A DNA stretch of 64,000 bases from Hydrogenophilus sp. GTDB lineage: Bacteria; Pseudomonadota; Gammaproteobacteria; Burkholderiales; Thiobacillaceae. Of this stretch, positions 9,773 to 18,706 are shown in pieces. Location of the stretch: NCBI GenBank assembly GCA_020725265.1, contig DYFK01000005.1, positions 121,192 through 185,191 of the forward strand. The letters run 5' to 3'. Each line of letters begins with the position of its first letter. The first letter of the stretch is position 1. A program made the translations under genes and the position numbers. Below the pieces are notes generated by a model. The model made no database searches. It was not told the DNA's origin and saw only the letters and a list, made by a program, of their open reading frames with translations.

Positions 9773-10951
9773 TCATTCCGCCGGCAGATAGCGCACGCGC
9801 AGCACTCCATCGATGCCGCCCAGTCGGGCGATCACGGCTTCCGACACGGCGGCGTCGACGTCCACCAGCGTGAACGCCAGGTCGCCCTTGGATTTGTTGA
9901 GCATGTTGTGGATGTTCAGCCCGGCATCAGCCAGCGTGGTCGAGATCTGGCCGAGCATGTTCGGCACGTTGGCGTTGGCGATGGCCAGACGCCACGCGGA
10001 TTCGCGCGGCATGGCGATATTGGGGAAGTTCACCGAATTCAGGATGTTGCCGTGGTCCAGATAGTCGGCGACCTGTTCCGCGACCATGATCGCGCAGTTC
10101 TCCTCGGCCTCCTCGGTGGACGCCCCCAGGTGCGGCAGGGCGACGAAGCGCGGATGCTGTTTCAGCAGGTTGCTGGGGAAATCGCAGATGTAGGCATGCA
10201 GCCGGTTGTCATTGAGGCCGTCGAGAACCGCTTGCTCGTTGACGATGCCGTCGCGCGCGAAGTTGAGCAGCACGCAGCCCTTCTTCAGCAGCTTGACCCG
10301 ATCGGCGTTGATCAGATCACGGGTCGCCGGCACCAGCGGCGTGTGCAGGCTGATGAAATCGGCGTGCCTGGCCAGTTCGTCGACGCTCTGAGCCTTCTTC
10401 ACCCGTGACGGCAGGCGCCAGGCCGCGTCGACGGTGATTTCCGGATCGAAACCGATGACCTGCATGCCCAGCCGGATGGCCGCGTCGGCAACCAGCGAGC
10501 CGATCGCGCCCAGGCCGACCACGCCAAGGGTACGGCCAGGCAGTTCATGTCCGACGAAATGCTTCTTGCCGGCCTCGACCTGCTTGTGCAGCGACTCGTC
10601 GTCGCCCTCCAGGCCGGCGACGAAGTTCATCGCCGGCGCCAGATTGCGCGCGCCCATCAGCATGCCGGCGATGACCAGTTCCTTGACCGCGTTGGCATTG
10701 GCGCCCGGCGCGTTGAACACGACCACGCCACGCTCCGACATGGCCTTGACAGGAATGTTGTTGGTGCCCGCGCCGGCACGGCCAATGGCCATGACCGAAT
10801 CCGGGATCGGCATTTCGTGCATGACCTGCGAGCGGACCAGGATGGCATCGGGTTCGGCGACATCGTTGCCGACCGCGTAAACCTGCGGCAGACGGGCGAG
10901 CCCTTTGCGCGAGATCGCGTTCAGGGTCAGGATTTTCCGGCTGTTGGACAT
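9773..10951 (-). CDS. serA: D-3-phosphoglycerate dehydrogenase
   Basis: It oxidises 3-phosphoglycerate to 3-phosphohydroxypyruvate, the first step of serine synthesis. The 392-residue protein has the NAD-binding GVVGLGAIGSLVADAA around residues 143-158, a catalytic Arg/Glu/His set (the His within ALPHLGASTEEA) and a C-terminal ACT domain (last 75 residues). It lacks the long intervening domain of the largest SerA forms. A GGGGAG ribosome binding site precedes the ATG. Its position between serC and pheA puts the first two serine genes in the aromatic operon. Confidence 0.93.
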   Translation of the reverse strand: MSNSRKILTLNAISRKGLARLPQVYAVGNDVAEPDAILVRSQVMHEMPIPDSVMAIGRAGAGTNNIPVKAMSERGVVVFNAPGANANAVKELVIAGMLMGARNLAPAMNFVAGLEGDDESLHKQVEAGKKHFVGHELPGRTLGVVGLGAIGSLVADAAIRLGMQVIGFDPEITVDAAWRLPSRVKKAQSVDELARHADFISLHTPLVPATRDLINADRVKLLKKGCVLLNFARDGIVNEQAVLDGLNDNRLHAYICDFPSNLLKQHPRFVALPHLGASTEEAEENCAIMVAEQVADYLDHGNILNSVNFPNIAMPRESAWRLAIANANVPNMLGQISTTLADAGLNIHNMLNKSKGDLAFTLVDVDAAVSEAVIARLGGIDGVLRVRYLPAE

Positions 10952-11027
10952 GGCGGAGCTCCCCTTCGGAAGGTGTGGCGGGACAAGGCCGGCGCGCGCG
11001 ACGGGCCGGCCAGTGGCGATGTCGGCT

Positions 11028-12110
11028 TCAGCCGCGCGCCTTTTCGAATTCCTTCATGTAATCCACCAGCGCCTGCACACCTTCCACCGGCATGGCGTTA
11101 TAGATCGACGCGCGCATGCCGCCGACCGAGCGGTGTCCCTTGAGCTGGACCAGGCCGCGCGCCTTGGCGCCCTTGAGGAATTCCTCGTCGAGCGCGGCAT
11201 CCTTGAGCGTGAACGGCACGTTCATGCGCGAGCGATTTTCCCTGGCCACTGGCGAGGCGTAGAAATCGGTGGCGTCCAGGTAGTCATACAGCAGCGCCGC
11301 CTTGGCGATGTTCCGCTGCTCCATCCCGTTCAGGCCGCCTTTCGTCTTCAGCCACTTGAACACCAGGCCGGCGATGTAGATGCCGTAAGTCGGCGGGGTG
11401 TTGTACATGGACTCGTTGTCGGCATGGGTCTTGTAATCGAACATGGTCGGCGTGCCGTCGACCACCTGGCCGATCAGGTCGTCGCGGACGATGACCACGG
11501 TGACGCCGGCCGGGCCGATGTTCTTCTGCGCGCCGGCATAGATCACGCCGTACTTCGATACGTCCATGGGCCGCGACAGGATGCACGAGGACATGTCGGC
11601 GACCAGCGGCACGTCGCCGGTTTCCGGGGTCCAGAAGATTTCGACGCCGCCGATGGTCTCGTTCGGCGTGTAATGCACGTAGGCGGCATCCGCGTCCAGC
11701 TTCCACGCATCCTGGGTGGGCGCGTAGCTGAAATTGCGGTCCTCGGAGCTGGCGACGACGTTGACCTTGCCGAACTTCTTCGCCTCCTTGATCGCCTTTT
11801 TCGACCATTCGCCGGTATTCAGGTAATCGGCCGACGCCCGACCGCGCAGCAGGTTCATCGGCACCATCGAGAACTGGCTGGACGCGCCGCCCTGCAGGAA
11901 CAGCACCTTGTAGTTGGCGGGAATGCCCATCAGCTCGCGCAGGTCGGCCTCGGCCTGGGCCTGGATGCCCATGTATTCCTTGCCGCGGTGCGACATTTCC
12001 ATCACCGACATGCCACAGCCTTGCCAGTTGACGAGTTCGTCGCGCGCCTGTTCGAGGACTTCGCGGGGCAATACGGCGGGGCCGGCACTGAAATTGTAGA
12101 GTCGTTCCAT
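11028..12110 (-). CDS. serC: Phosphoserine aminotransferase
   Basis: This PLP enzyme converts 3-phosphohydroxypyruvate to phosphoserine and also serves pyridoxal phosphate synthesis. The 360-residue protein begins ERLYNFSAGPAVLP and carries MSHRGKEY, GGASSQFSMVPMNLL and the PLP-lysine segment YGVIYAGAQKNIGPAG. The ATG at 12110 has AAGGA upstream and begins the classic SerC N-terminus. It is the first gene of the cluster, with a 76 bp gap to serA. The 120 bp upstream likely hold the operon promoter. Confidence 0.96.
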   Translation of the reverse strand: MERLYNFSAGPAVLPREVLEQARDELVNWQGCGMSVMEMSHRGKEYMGIQAQAEADLRELMGIPANYKVLFLQGGASSQFSMVPMNLLRGRASADYLNTGEWSKKAIKEAKKFGKVNVVASSEDRNFSYAPTQDAWKLDADAAYVHYTPNETIGGVEIFWTPETGDVPLVADMSSCILSRPMDVSKYGVIYAGAQKNIGPAGVTVVIVRDDLIGQVVDGTPTMFDYKTHADNESMYNTPPTYGIYIAGLVFKWLKTKGGLNGMEQRNIAKAALLYDYLDATDFYASPVARENRSRMNVPFTLKDAALDEEFLKGAKARGLVQLKGHRSVGGMRASIYNAMPVEGVQALVDYMKEFEKARG

Positions 12111-12230
12111 GATGGGCTGCGTCCTTGGCTGTCGGGAAGGCTCCCGGGTGGATGATGGAAGCGCGGACACGCATCGCCGCCATGCCCGCAAGCCGAAAAT
12201 TGTAACCAATTCTCGGCGCCGGGGCCGGGC

Positions 12231-13910
12231 TCATTCCCTGCCGGAACGCCAGATCGACACCAGAATCCAGAGGCTGTTGAGGAACGCGACCAAAAAACCG
12301 AGCAGACCGAACAGCGGCAGGCCGAACAGCTCCGGCCCACCCTTGACGGTCATGATGATGCTGGAGCCGACCACCAGCGATGCCGTCAGGATGCCCATGG
12401 TCAGCCGGTTCGCGGCCTGATTGAGCTGAACACCGAAATGATCCAGACGCTTGAGATCGAGATCGACGCGCAGGTTGCCGCGACGCGCCCGTCGGAACAA
12501 CCGGGCGACATCGCGTGGCAGGCCGAACAACACTTCGCCCAGCTCGCGCGCGCCGCGACGCGCGCGCCGCGCCAGCGCGGCCGGGGAATGCCGGGCTTCG
12601 ACCACGCGCGCGACGAACGGCGTCAGATGGTCGACCATGTGGAAATCCGGATCGAGTTGCAGGCCCAGTCCTTCCAGCGTGATCAGGGACTTGAACAACA
12701 GGGTCAGGTCCGGCGGCAGGCTCAGGTGGTTGTCGCGCATGATCGCGGTGACCTCGTCGAGCAGCGCGCCGACGCGGATATCCTTGAGCGTCAGGTTGTC
12801 GTAGCCGAACACCAGCTCGGAGATGTCGTAGGCCAGACGATCCTCGTCGATCTCGGCGTCGCCGGCCCATTGCACCAGAACGTTGAGCAGGCCGGCTTCA
12901 TTCTTCTGGATCAAGGCTTCGAGGAAATCGATGATCTGGTCGCGCCGACCATCGGTGATGCGCCCGACCATGCCGAAATCGAGCAGACCGACGCGATTGC
13001 CGGGCAGATAGACGACGTTGCCGGGATGTGGATCGGCATGGAAATAACCATCGATCAGGATCATGCGCAGCACGGCGTCGGCGCCGCGCGCGGCGAGCAG
13101 GCAAAGATCGAATCCGTCCGCGCGCGCGCGCGCCAGATCGGTGCCCGGGATGCCGACCAGTTCCTCCTGGACGTTAACGATTTCCCCGCACAGATCGAGA
13201 AAAACGCGCGGGATGTGGACGCTGTCGTCATCGGCGAACCGATGCGCGAAAGCCTCCATGTTGCGCGCTTCCTTGACCAGATCCAGCTCACGCATCAGCG
13301 ACCGCTTCAACTGACCGACGATCTGGACCGGGTGGTAGCGGCGCGCGTCCGGCATTTCCAGTTCAACCAGACGGGCCAGATGCGCGAGGATGCGCAGGTC
13401 GGCCTCGATCTTGGCGACGATGTCCGGCCGCCGCACCTTGACCACCACCGCGGTGCCATCCGGCAATCGCGCGCGATGGACCTGAGCAATCGAAGCGGCG
13501 GCGAACGCCTCGGTCTCGAACGACGCGAACAAGGTGTCCAGCGGCGCCCGCCAATGCGCTTCCAGCAAGGGCCGCAGCTGGTCGAACGCCACCGGTGGCA
13601 CCTGGCTGTGCAGCTTCTCGAACTCCGCGATCCACGCCGGCGGGAACACGTCGACCCGAGTCGACAGGATCTGGCCAAGCTTGACGAAGGTTGGCCCAAG
13701 CTCGGTCAGCGCCAGACGGATTCTCACCGGCAGATCAAGCCGGGTGATCTCGTTTGAAGTCTGCCAGCGCAGCAGACGTCCGGCGCGCTCCAGCAGATGC
13801 GACACCCCCAGCACCCGGACGATATCGCCCCAGCCATAACGGATCAGTACCGAAGCGATTTCATGCAGGCGCGTCAGATCCCGCACCATGGACAGCGTTT
13901 CGCGCAGCAT
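12231..13910 (-). CDS. ABC1/UbiB-family atypical protein kinase-like protein
   Basis: ABC1/AarF/UbiB proteins are ATP-binding kinase-like factors linked to ubiquinone synthesis. The 559-residue product has the family KxGQ motif (FVKLGQILSTR, about residues 75-85), an alanine-rich nucleotide loop (AAASIAQVHRA), HADPHPGN and LLDFGMVGR motifs. Two C-terminal membrane helices follow (about 495-555). A second in-frame ATG seven codons downstream is possible. It stands alone, not beside ubiE or ubiJ, so it may be UbiB itself or a paralogue. Confidence 0.85.
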   Translation of the reverse strand: MLRETLSMVRDLTRLHEIASVLIRYGWGDIVRVLGVSHLLERAGRLLRWQTSNEITRLDLPVRIRLALTELGPTFVKLGQILSTRVDVFPPAWIAEFEKLHSQVPPVAFDQLRPLLEAHWRAPLDTLFASFETEAFAAASIAQVHRARLPDGTAVVVKVRRPDIVAKIEADLRILAHLARLVELEMPDARRYHPVQIVGQLKRSLMRELDLVKEARNMEAFAHRFADDDSVHIPRVFLDLCGEIVNVQEELVGIPGTDLARARADGFDLCLLAARGADAVLRMILIDGYFHADPHPGNVVYLPGNRVGLLDFGMVGRITDGRRDQIIDFLEALIQKNEAGLLNVLVQWAGDAEIDEDRLAYDISELVFGYDNLTLKDIRVGALLDEVTAIMRDNHLSLPPDLTLLFKSLITLEGLGLQLDPDFHMVDHLTPFVARVVEARHSPAALARRARRGARELGEVLFGLPRDVARLFRRARRGNLRVDLDLKRLDHFGVQLNQAANRLTMGILTASLVVGSSIIMTVKGGPELFGLPLFGLLGFLVAFLNSLWILVSIWRSGRE

Positions 13911-13933
13911 CGGGCTGGTTCAGCAGCCCACCG

Positions 13934-14572
13934 TCATTGTTTTCTGGCGTCGATGGCGTCGGCCAGTCCACGCAGGATGCCGGACGCCACTTCCGACAGA
14001 CGCCGCCCAGACAGCGAAACCGCCTCGGCGGCATCCCGGCCGGAACCACTGGCGGTGGCGCCCAGGCGATTGTTCAGGGTTTCCAGGACGGCGCGCGCCT
14101 GACCACCGGTATCGGTACCGGCGCGGCGCATGTGATCAACCAGATCGGTCAGGCTGGTTTTCAGCCAGCCCTGCGATTTCTCCGAAGCCTCCCTCAGGGT
14201 CCGCATCAGTTCCTCTTCGGACGACCTGACGGCATCGACCGTCTCCCGCAATTCGGTCTCGCTGAAATGGCGGCCTTCGCCGCGCGCCTCGTCCATGGCC
14301 AGTTGCAACGCATGCACGGAGCGGGCAACCGCCTGATCCAGTCCGCGCACCGCATCCCTGAGCGCGTCGGTCGCCTCGCCGCCGCGCGCGGCGAGACCGG
14401 CGCCGACGCCGTCGACGGTCGCCGACATCACCGCGCGCAGGCTGTCGACATCGACCCGCCGCGCCACCAGGGCATTCGTGACGATAGCGCGCACCTGTTC
14501 GGCCAGATCCCCGCCCTGTTCCGTGGCGGTACGCACCTCGATCATGACTTCTTCTTTATTTTCAATGGACAT
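13934..14572 (-). CDS. Hypothetical protein, helical, possibly phasin- or DUF-type
   Basis: I do not recognise this 212-residue protein with certainty. It is acidic at the N-terminus, has no signal peptide or membrane segment, and is mostly Ala, Glu, Arg and Leu. The heptad-like spacing predicts long helices (for example DALRDAVRGLDQAVARSVHALQ is a run of this type). A clear AAGGAG ribosome binding site precedes the ATG at 14572. It ends 23 bp before the ABC1 kinase start on the same strand, so the two are probably co-transcribed from the AT-rich region at 14573-14689. Confidence 0.7.
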   Translation of the reverse strand: MSIENKEEVMIEVRTATEQGGDLAEQVRAIVTNALVARRVDVDSLRAVMSATVDGVGAGLAARGGEATDALRDAVRGLDQAVARSVHALQLAMDEARGEGRHFSETELRETVDAVRSSEEELMRTLREASEKSQGWLKTSLTDLVDHMRRAGTDTGGQARAVLETLNNRLGATASGSGRDAAEAVSLSGRRLSEVASGILRGLADAIDARKQ

Positions 14573-14689
14573 GTCAAATCTCCTTAAAGTGAATTATCAA
14601 TTCTTTCGCTTTCATCATAGTAGACAAGCCCATATCGATGGTGGCCTAATCCGGGCGAAATTTCGCCCCGGAACCGACGCCCCGCCCCC

Positions 14690-15199
14690 ATGCGCACGCG
14701 CAACCGCCCGACTTCTCCCCGACTCGCCATCATCGGCGCCGCGCTGATCGCCCTCGCATCGCTGATCGCGGTTCCAGCCCGCGCCCAGGATGACAGCCTG
14801 AATGAACGTCTGGTGGAACGCGCGCAACCGCTGCTCAAGGCGCTCAGCCTGGTCGGCACGCCCTACCGCTATGGCGGCAACGATCCCGAACGCGGTCTCG
14901 ATTGCAGTGGCTTCGTCAAGCACGTCTACCAGGAAACCGCTGGCGTGCGATTGCCGCGAAACGCGCGCGACATGAGCGCGCGCGGCGAACAGATCGACAA
15001 GACCGATCTGAAACCCGGCGACCTGGTGTTCTTCAATACCCGCAAACAGCCGTTTTCCCACGTCGGTATCTACAAGGGCGATGGCGAGTTCATCCACGCC
15101 AGCAGCCGGCGCGAGAAATCCGTGACCGTCTCGCGCATCGATTCAAGTTACTGGGCAACGCGCTTCGATGGCGCCCGCCGTCTGCTCTCCCTCGACTAG
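14690..15199 (+). CDS. NlpC/P60 family cell-wall peptidase
   Basis: NlpC/P60 enzymes cut peptide stems of peptidoglycan in the periplasm. The 169-residue protein has a signal peptide (basic start, hydrophobic stretch about 12-29, cleavage near ARA). Its single NlpC/P60 domain has the catalytic Cys72 in DCSGFV, His124 in SHVGIY and a third polar residue His136 in EFIHAS. Size and order match small Spr-like endopeptidases. It is divergent from the helical protein at 13934-14572, and its 3' end overlaps the next gene by 32 bp. Confidence 0.9.
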   Translation: MRTRNRPTSPRLAIIGAALIALASLIAVPARAQDDSLNERLVERAQPLLKALSLVGTPYRYGGNDPERGLDCSGFVKHVYQETAGVRLPRNARDMSARGEQIDKTDLKPGDLVFFNTRKQPFSHVGIYKGDGEFIHASSRREKSVTVSRIDSSYWATRFDGARRLLSLD

Positions 15200-15869
15200 G
15201 CGCCACCGGCGCCCACTTGCGCTGGCGCTGCTGGTGATGGCCGTCGCCATCGACGCGCGCGCCACCGACAGCGAGGAAGACCTGTTCTTCAAGAGTGTTT
15301 CCGAAATCAGCGACGGCGAGCTGCGCTTTCTCGACAAACCACCGGGAAAACCCGCCCACCATCACAGGAATCACATCGTCATCGACGAAACCAGTGTCGA
15401 TACCGGCTGGATCAAGCTGTCGCAATGCCACGCCGACATCGACCCGGTCGCCAGTTCCCAGATCGTCTATGGCGAAGGCCGCATCCGCGACATCCGCGTC
15501 ACCCAGGTGGAAAACATCGGCCGCGCCTGGGTCTCGAACCACACCGTCCAGCTCGAAAACATCGCCCCCAAGGCGCTCATCTGCGTCGAGGCGGAATCAC
15601 TGGCGTTGCACGTCGGCGCCGACGACACCCGTCTGCTGATCAACGGCCCGTACATGCGCCGCTTCCTGGACGGCTATTACCCGATGCACGTCAGCATGGA
15701 CGTGCGCATCGATACTCCAACCCTGGTTTTCGACGAAATCCACCCGCCGGCGCAGCCCGGCTTCCAGGTCGAAACCGGCGCCGACACGGTCGGCTACGAC
15801 ACCTGGTTCGAGGGCATCCTGCGCACCATCATCCGGTTCCGGCGCGTCGCGCCAGCAGCCCGGCCCTGA
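15168..15869 (+). CDS. Hypothetical exported protein
   Basis: I do not recognise a family. The 233-residue product has a long basic N-terminus followed by a hydrophobic signal (about residues 15-32, ending near DARA). The mature region is beta-rich (strand-like segments at RIRDIRVTQVENIGRAWVS and MHVSMDVRIDTPTLVF), without catalytic motifs I can name. It overlaps the NlpC/P60 gene by 32 bp, suggesting coupled expression. It ends 10 bp before the convergent phosphatase gene. An internal start nearer the signal (for example at the second methionine) is possible. Confidence 0.7.
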   Translation: MAPAVCSPSTRRHRRPLALALLVMAVAIDARATDSEEDLFFKSVSEISDGELRFLDKPPGKPAHHHRNHIVIDETSVDTGWIKLSQCHADIDPVASSQIVYGEGRIRDIRVTQVENIGRAWVSNHTVQLENIAPKALICVEAESLALHVGADDTRLLINGPYMRRFLDGYYPMHVSMDVRIDTPTLVFDEIHPPAQPGFQVETGADTVGYDTWFEGILRTIIRFRRVAPAARP

Positions 15870-15879
15870 AGTCGACGGT

Positions 15880-16374
15880 TCAGACCGTCTCGGTCGCGGC
15901 CAACGCACGGCCGATCTCGGCGATCAGGCCATCGGCGGCATCCTCGATCATATCCAGCACCCGCTCGAAGCCATCCGGCCCGCCATAGTAGGGGTCCGGC
16001 ACTTCCTGGCCGTGGTAGCGCTGACTGAAGGACAGGAACAGACGAACCTTGTGACTCAGGCCATCCGGGCAGATGCGCAGCAGATTGCCCAGGTTGTCGC
16101 CATCCATGGCCAGCACGTAATCAAAGGTTTCGAAATCGCCACGCTCGACCTGGCGGCCACGCAGATCGGACAGATCGTAGCCACGCCCGCGCGCCGCGCC
16201 ATGCGCGCGCGCGTCCGGCGGTGAACCGACGTGGTAATCATGAGTTCCGGCGGAATCGACGAACAACCGCTCGGCCAGACCCGCCGCGCGCGCGCGCTCG
16301 CGGAAAACCCCCTCGGCGGTCGGTGAACGACAGATATTTCCCATGCAGACGAACAATACGGCGATTTTTTTCAT
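15880..16374 (-). CDS. Low-molecular-weight protein-tyrosine phosphatase
   Basis: It hydrolyses phosphotyrosine through a cysteinyl-phosphate intermediate. The 164-residue protein opens with the active-site loop VCMGNICRS (Cys10, Arg16, CX5R), and the general acid lies in VPDPYYGG near residue 130. Length is typical. Such enzymes often partner exopolysaccharide tyrosine kinases, but no kinase is adjacent here. It is transcribed divergently from the iron-binding protein. Confidence 0.93.
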   Translation of the reverse strand: MKKIAVLFVCMGNICRSPTAEGVFRERARAAGLAERLFVDSAGTHDYHVGSPPDARAHGAARGRGYDLSDLRGRQVERGDFETFDYVLAMDGDNLGNLLRICPDGLSHKVRLFLSFSQRYHGQEVPDPYYGGPDGFERVLDMIEDAADGLIAEIGRALAATETV

Positions 16375-16470
16375 GTATTCAGGTGGTTACAAATTCACAC
16401 GGGTGAAATGATACGCGAGCCAGGTGGTCGGCTGGTCACCCCGTTCTTACCGCGAATCGGACCAGGAAAT

Positions 16471-16497
16471 GATTGATAACCATTCCTATTCATGATT
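16471..16497. promoter_or_regulatory. Possible Fur-binding region upstream of the iron-binding protein gene
   Basis: This AT-rich stretch contains GATAACCATTCC and ATTCATGATTA, which resemble overlapping Fur hexamers (NAT[A/T]AT) but match the 19-bp consensus only partly. It lies 54-80 bp before an iron(III) binding-protein gene, where a Fur operator is expected, and between divergent genes. Weak on sequence alone. Confidence 0.35.
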
Positions 16498-16550
16498 AGA
16501 TAACGCCACCGCCATCCGCGGTCTCACCGACCCACACAGGAAAGCCAATC

Positions 16551-17582
16551 ATGACCCAGTACAAGACTCTCGCCCTCGCCGGCGCGCTGATCGCCAGCGT
16601 GCTCGGCGCCGGTATCGCCAGCGCCCAACAGGAACTGAACCTGTACTCCTCGCGCCATTACCAGACCGATGAAACCCTGTACGCGAACTTCACCAAGGCG
16701 ACCGGGATCAAGATCAACCGCATCGACGGCAAGGAAGATGAACTGATCCAGCGTATCCGCCGCGAAGGCCGCGCCAGCCCCGCCGACGTGTTCATCACCG
16801 TCGACGCGGCCAACCTGCAGGTCGCCGACGAAGCCGGGCTGTTCGCGCCGGTGAAATCCAAGGTGATCGAAAGCCGCATCCCGGCTCAGTTCCGGGGCGA
16901 GGACAACCGCTGGTTCGGTTTCTCCTATCGGGCGCGCGTCATCGCCTACAACAAGGACCGGATCAAACCGGAGGAAGTCGCCAACTACCTCGATCTGGCC
17001 AAGCCGGGCATGAAGGGCAAGATCTGTGTGCGCACCGGTGGCCACGTCTACAACCGGACGTTGATGGCCTCCATGATCTACAACCATGGCGACGACAAGG
17101 CCCTGGACTGGGCGCGTGGCATCGTCACCAACCTGGCGCGCGCGCCCAAGGGGGGCGATACCGACCAGATCCGCGCGGTCGCCGCCGGCGAATGCGACGT
17201 CGCCATCAGCAACCATTACTACTATGCCCGACTGATGGCCTCCTCGAAGCCCGAGGATCAGGAAGTCGTGCGCAAGGTCGGCATCGTGTTCCCGGATCAG
17301 ACCGGCAAGGGCACGCACATCAACATTTCCGGCGGCGGCATGCTCAAGCACGCGCCCAACAAGGCGGCGGCGACCAAGTTCCTGGAATACCTCGCCTCCG
17401 ACGAAGCCCAAGCCTATTTCGCCAACGGCAACAACGAATGGGCGGTCGTGCCCTCGGTCAAGTTGAGCAACCCCCAGCTCGACGCCATGGGCAATTTCAA
17501 GGTCGACCAGCTGTCCGCCGGCGTACTCGCCCAATACACCCCGAAAGCGCAACGATTCATCGACCGCGCCGGCTGGAAGTAA
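16551..17582 (+). CDS. Iron(III) ABC transporter, periplasmic binding protein (FbpA/FutA type)
   Basis: It binds ferric iron in the periplasm and hands it to an FbpBC-type importer. The 343-residue product has a signal peptide (cleavage near ASAQQ), then LNLYSSRHYQTDETLY, which is diagnostic of the FutA/FbpA group. It also has the tandem tyrosines of the iron site in NHYYYAR (about residues 221-227). A GGAAAG ribosome binding site precedes the ATG. The matching permease and ATPase genes lie 1.1 kb and 2.8 kb downstream in separate units. Confidence 0.92.
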   Translation: MTQYKTLALAGALIASVLGAGIASAQQELNLYSSRHYQTDETLYANFTKATGIKINRIDGKEDELIQRIRREGRASPADVFITVDAANLQVADEAGLFAPVKSKVIESRIPAQFRGEDNRWFGFSYRARVIAYNKDRIKPEEVANYLDLAKPGMKGKICVRTGGHVYNRTLMASMIYNHGDDKALDWARGIVTNLARAPKGGDTDQIRAVAAGECDVAISNHYYYARLMASSKPEDQEVVRKVGIVFPDQTGKGTHINISGGGMLKHAPNKAAATKFLEYLASDEAQAYFANGNNEWAVVPSVKLSNPQLDAMGNFKVDQLSAGVLAQYTPKAQRFIDRAGWK

Positions 17583-17601
17583 ACATCCCCAACCCGATGC
17601 G

Positions 17602-17627
17602 AGCCCCGCCCTGGCGGGGCTTTTTTT
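17602..17627 (+). terminator. Rho-independent terminator
   Basis: AGCCCCGCC pairs with GGCGGGGCT around a short loop and is followed by seven T. It lies 19 bp after the stop of the iron-binding protein gene and isolates that gene from the repeat-protein gene downstream. Confidence 0.9.
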
Positions 17628-17809
17628 CGTCCTGCGCCGTGCCGGATGAACACTTGCTGATCGTGCTCGAGGATGTATAGATATATTAGTGTTTACTTAT
17701 TTACGGTGATCCACTCGTTCGCGTCCCGGAGCACGGGAGGCCATGACGGATTTCATGAAACGGAACCGGCAGCCTCGGGCACGACCCATCAACCAGACAG
17801 GAGGCCATC

Positions 17810-18634
17810 ATGAACGTCAAGACCCTGACCATCGCGCTGACCATCGTCTTTTCCGGCGCCGCGCTCGCCACCGAGGCGCCGCCCGCCATGCCCACGAGCA
17901 CGGAAGGCTGGGCGCAATCGATGTGGGATTTCACGCGCAACCCGAATCCCCTGAAGGATCCCAAGCAGTTCGTGCCGTTCGCCACCGCGGCCACCGAACC
18001 GACGTTCTATACCACGCTGGGCATGCAGATGATGGACCCGTCGATGTGGGCGTACATGCTCAACAGCATGATGAATCCGGGCGTCTACGCAGCCTGGATG
18101 CCACTGATGACGGACCCGAACGTGTACATGAAGTGGCTGGCGGCGGGCATGGACCCGAATTTCTACATCGCCCTGCTCACGCAGTTTTCGGATCCCGGCA
18201 AGCTGATGCGCTGGCTGATGTCGCCGGTCGACCCGCGCACCTTCTCGCTGATGCTGCAAACCATCAACCCGGCCATGTACCTGAAATGGATGATGGCGCC
18301 GCTCGATCCGAACTGGCTGCGAGCCGGTGTCAACAGCATGAATCCAGGGCTGTATCTGGGCTGGATGGGCGCCATGCTCAATCCGGCTTCGTATGGCGAC
18401 CTCTGGCAAGGCTTCCTGACCTATCCGGTGGCCGGGACCAGCCAGCCGGCAGATCAGGGCACCGCTGAACTCAACGTGTTCGATCCGAATGCATGGAGCC
18501 AGTTGTTCAGCCTGCCGGCCACGCCACCGGCGACCGGAGCGCAGGCACCGGCGTTGTTCAACCCCTTCGATGCCAACAGCTGGAGCCAGTTCTGGCCGGT
18601 TCCCACGCAGCCCGCCGCGCCGACCGGCAAGTAA
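17810..18634 (+). CDS. Exported protein with 13-residue [DN]P-x-x-Y repeats, unknown function
   Basis: I recognise no family. The 274-residue product has a signal peptide (hydrophobic about 4-20, cleavage near LATEA). The centre (about residues 76-199) is a tandem array of 12-13-residue units starting with Asp-Pro or Asn-Pro, with aromatic and Trp-Met positions in fixed register, such as NPGVYAAWMPLMT and DPNVYMKWLAAGM. It is very rich in Met, Trp, Pro and Asn. The C-terminus has two further FDPNAWSQLF and FDANSWSQFW echoes in a Pro/Ala/Thr-rich tail. It sits between the iron-binding protein and the iron permease. AGGAGG lies upstream of the ATG. A periplasmic or granule-surface scaffold is conceivable but unproven. 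Confidence 0.75.
   Translation: MNVKTLTIALTIVFSGAALATEAPPAMPTSTEGWAQSMWDFTRNPNPLKDPKQFVPFATAATEPTFYTTLGMQMMDPSMWAYMLNSMMNPGVYAAWMPLMTDPNVYMKWLAAGMDPNFYIALLTQFSDPGKLMRWLMSPVDPRTFSLMLQTINPAMYLKWMMAPLDPNWLRAGVNSMNPGLYLGWMGAMLNPASYGDLWQGFLTYPVAGTSQPADQGTAELNVFDPNAWSQLFSLPATPPATGAQAPALFNPFDANSWSQFWPVPTQPAAPTGK
18035..18406 (+). repeat. Tandem 39-bp (13-residue) protein repeat, about nine to ten units
   Basis: These bases encode roughly ten units of the pattern [DN]P-x-x-[YFL]-x-x-[WL][ML]-x-x-x-x in the exported protein. Most units are 13 residues and two are 12. The DNA of the units has diverged, so the repeat is conserved at the protein level rather than being a recent DNA duplication. Confidence 0.8.
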
Positions 18635-18639
18635 CCTGG

Positions 18640-18687
18640 GCCGGCCGGGAATCGCCTCGCGCGAGGTGCTTCCCGCGCCCGGCCGGC
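18640..18687. repeat. GC-rich inverted repeat between convergent genes
   Basis: GCCGGCCGGGAA is mirrored by TTCCCGCGCCCGGCCGGC, with an inner CGCCTCGC/GCGAGGTG pairing. It lies between the stops of the repeat-protein gene and the convergent permease gene. There is no T-run, so it may be a bidirectional transcription barrier or an mRNA 3' end structure rather than a classic terminator. Confidence 0.5.
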
Positions 18688-18706
18688 ATCTTCCGGCTCC
18701 GGCAGG

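Noticed and set aside
18035..18406. CRISPR-like or DNA tandem repeat
   Set aside because: The periodicity is in the encoded protein (13 residues); the DNA units are diverged and there are no spacers. No CRISPR array was seen anywhere in the window.
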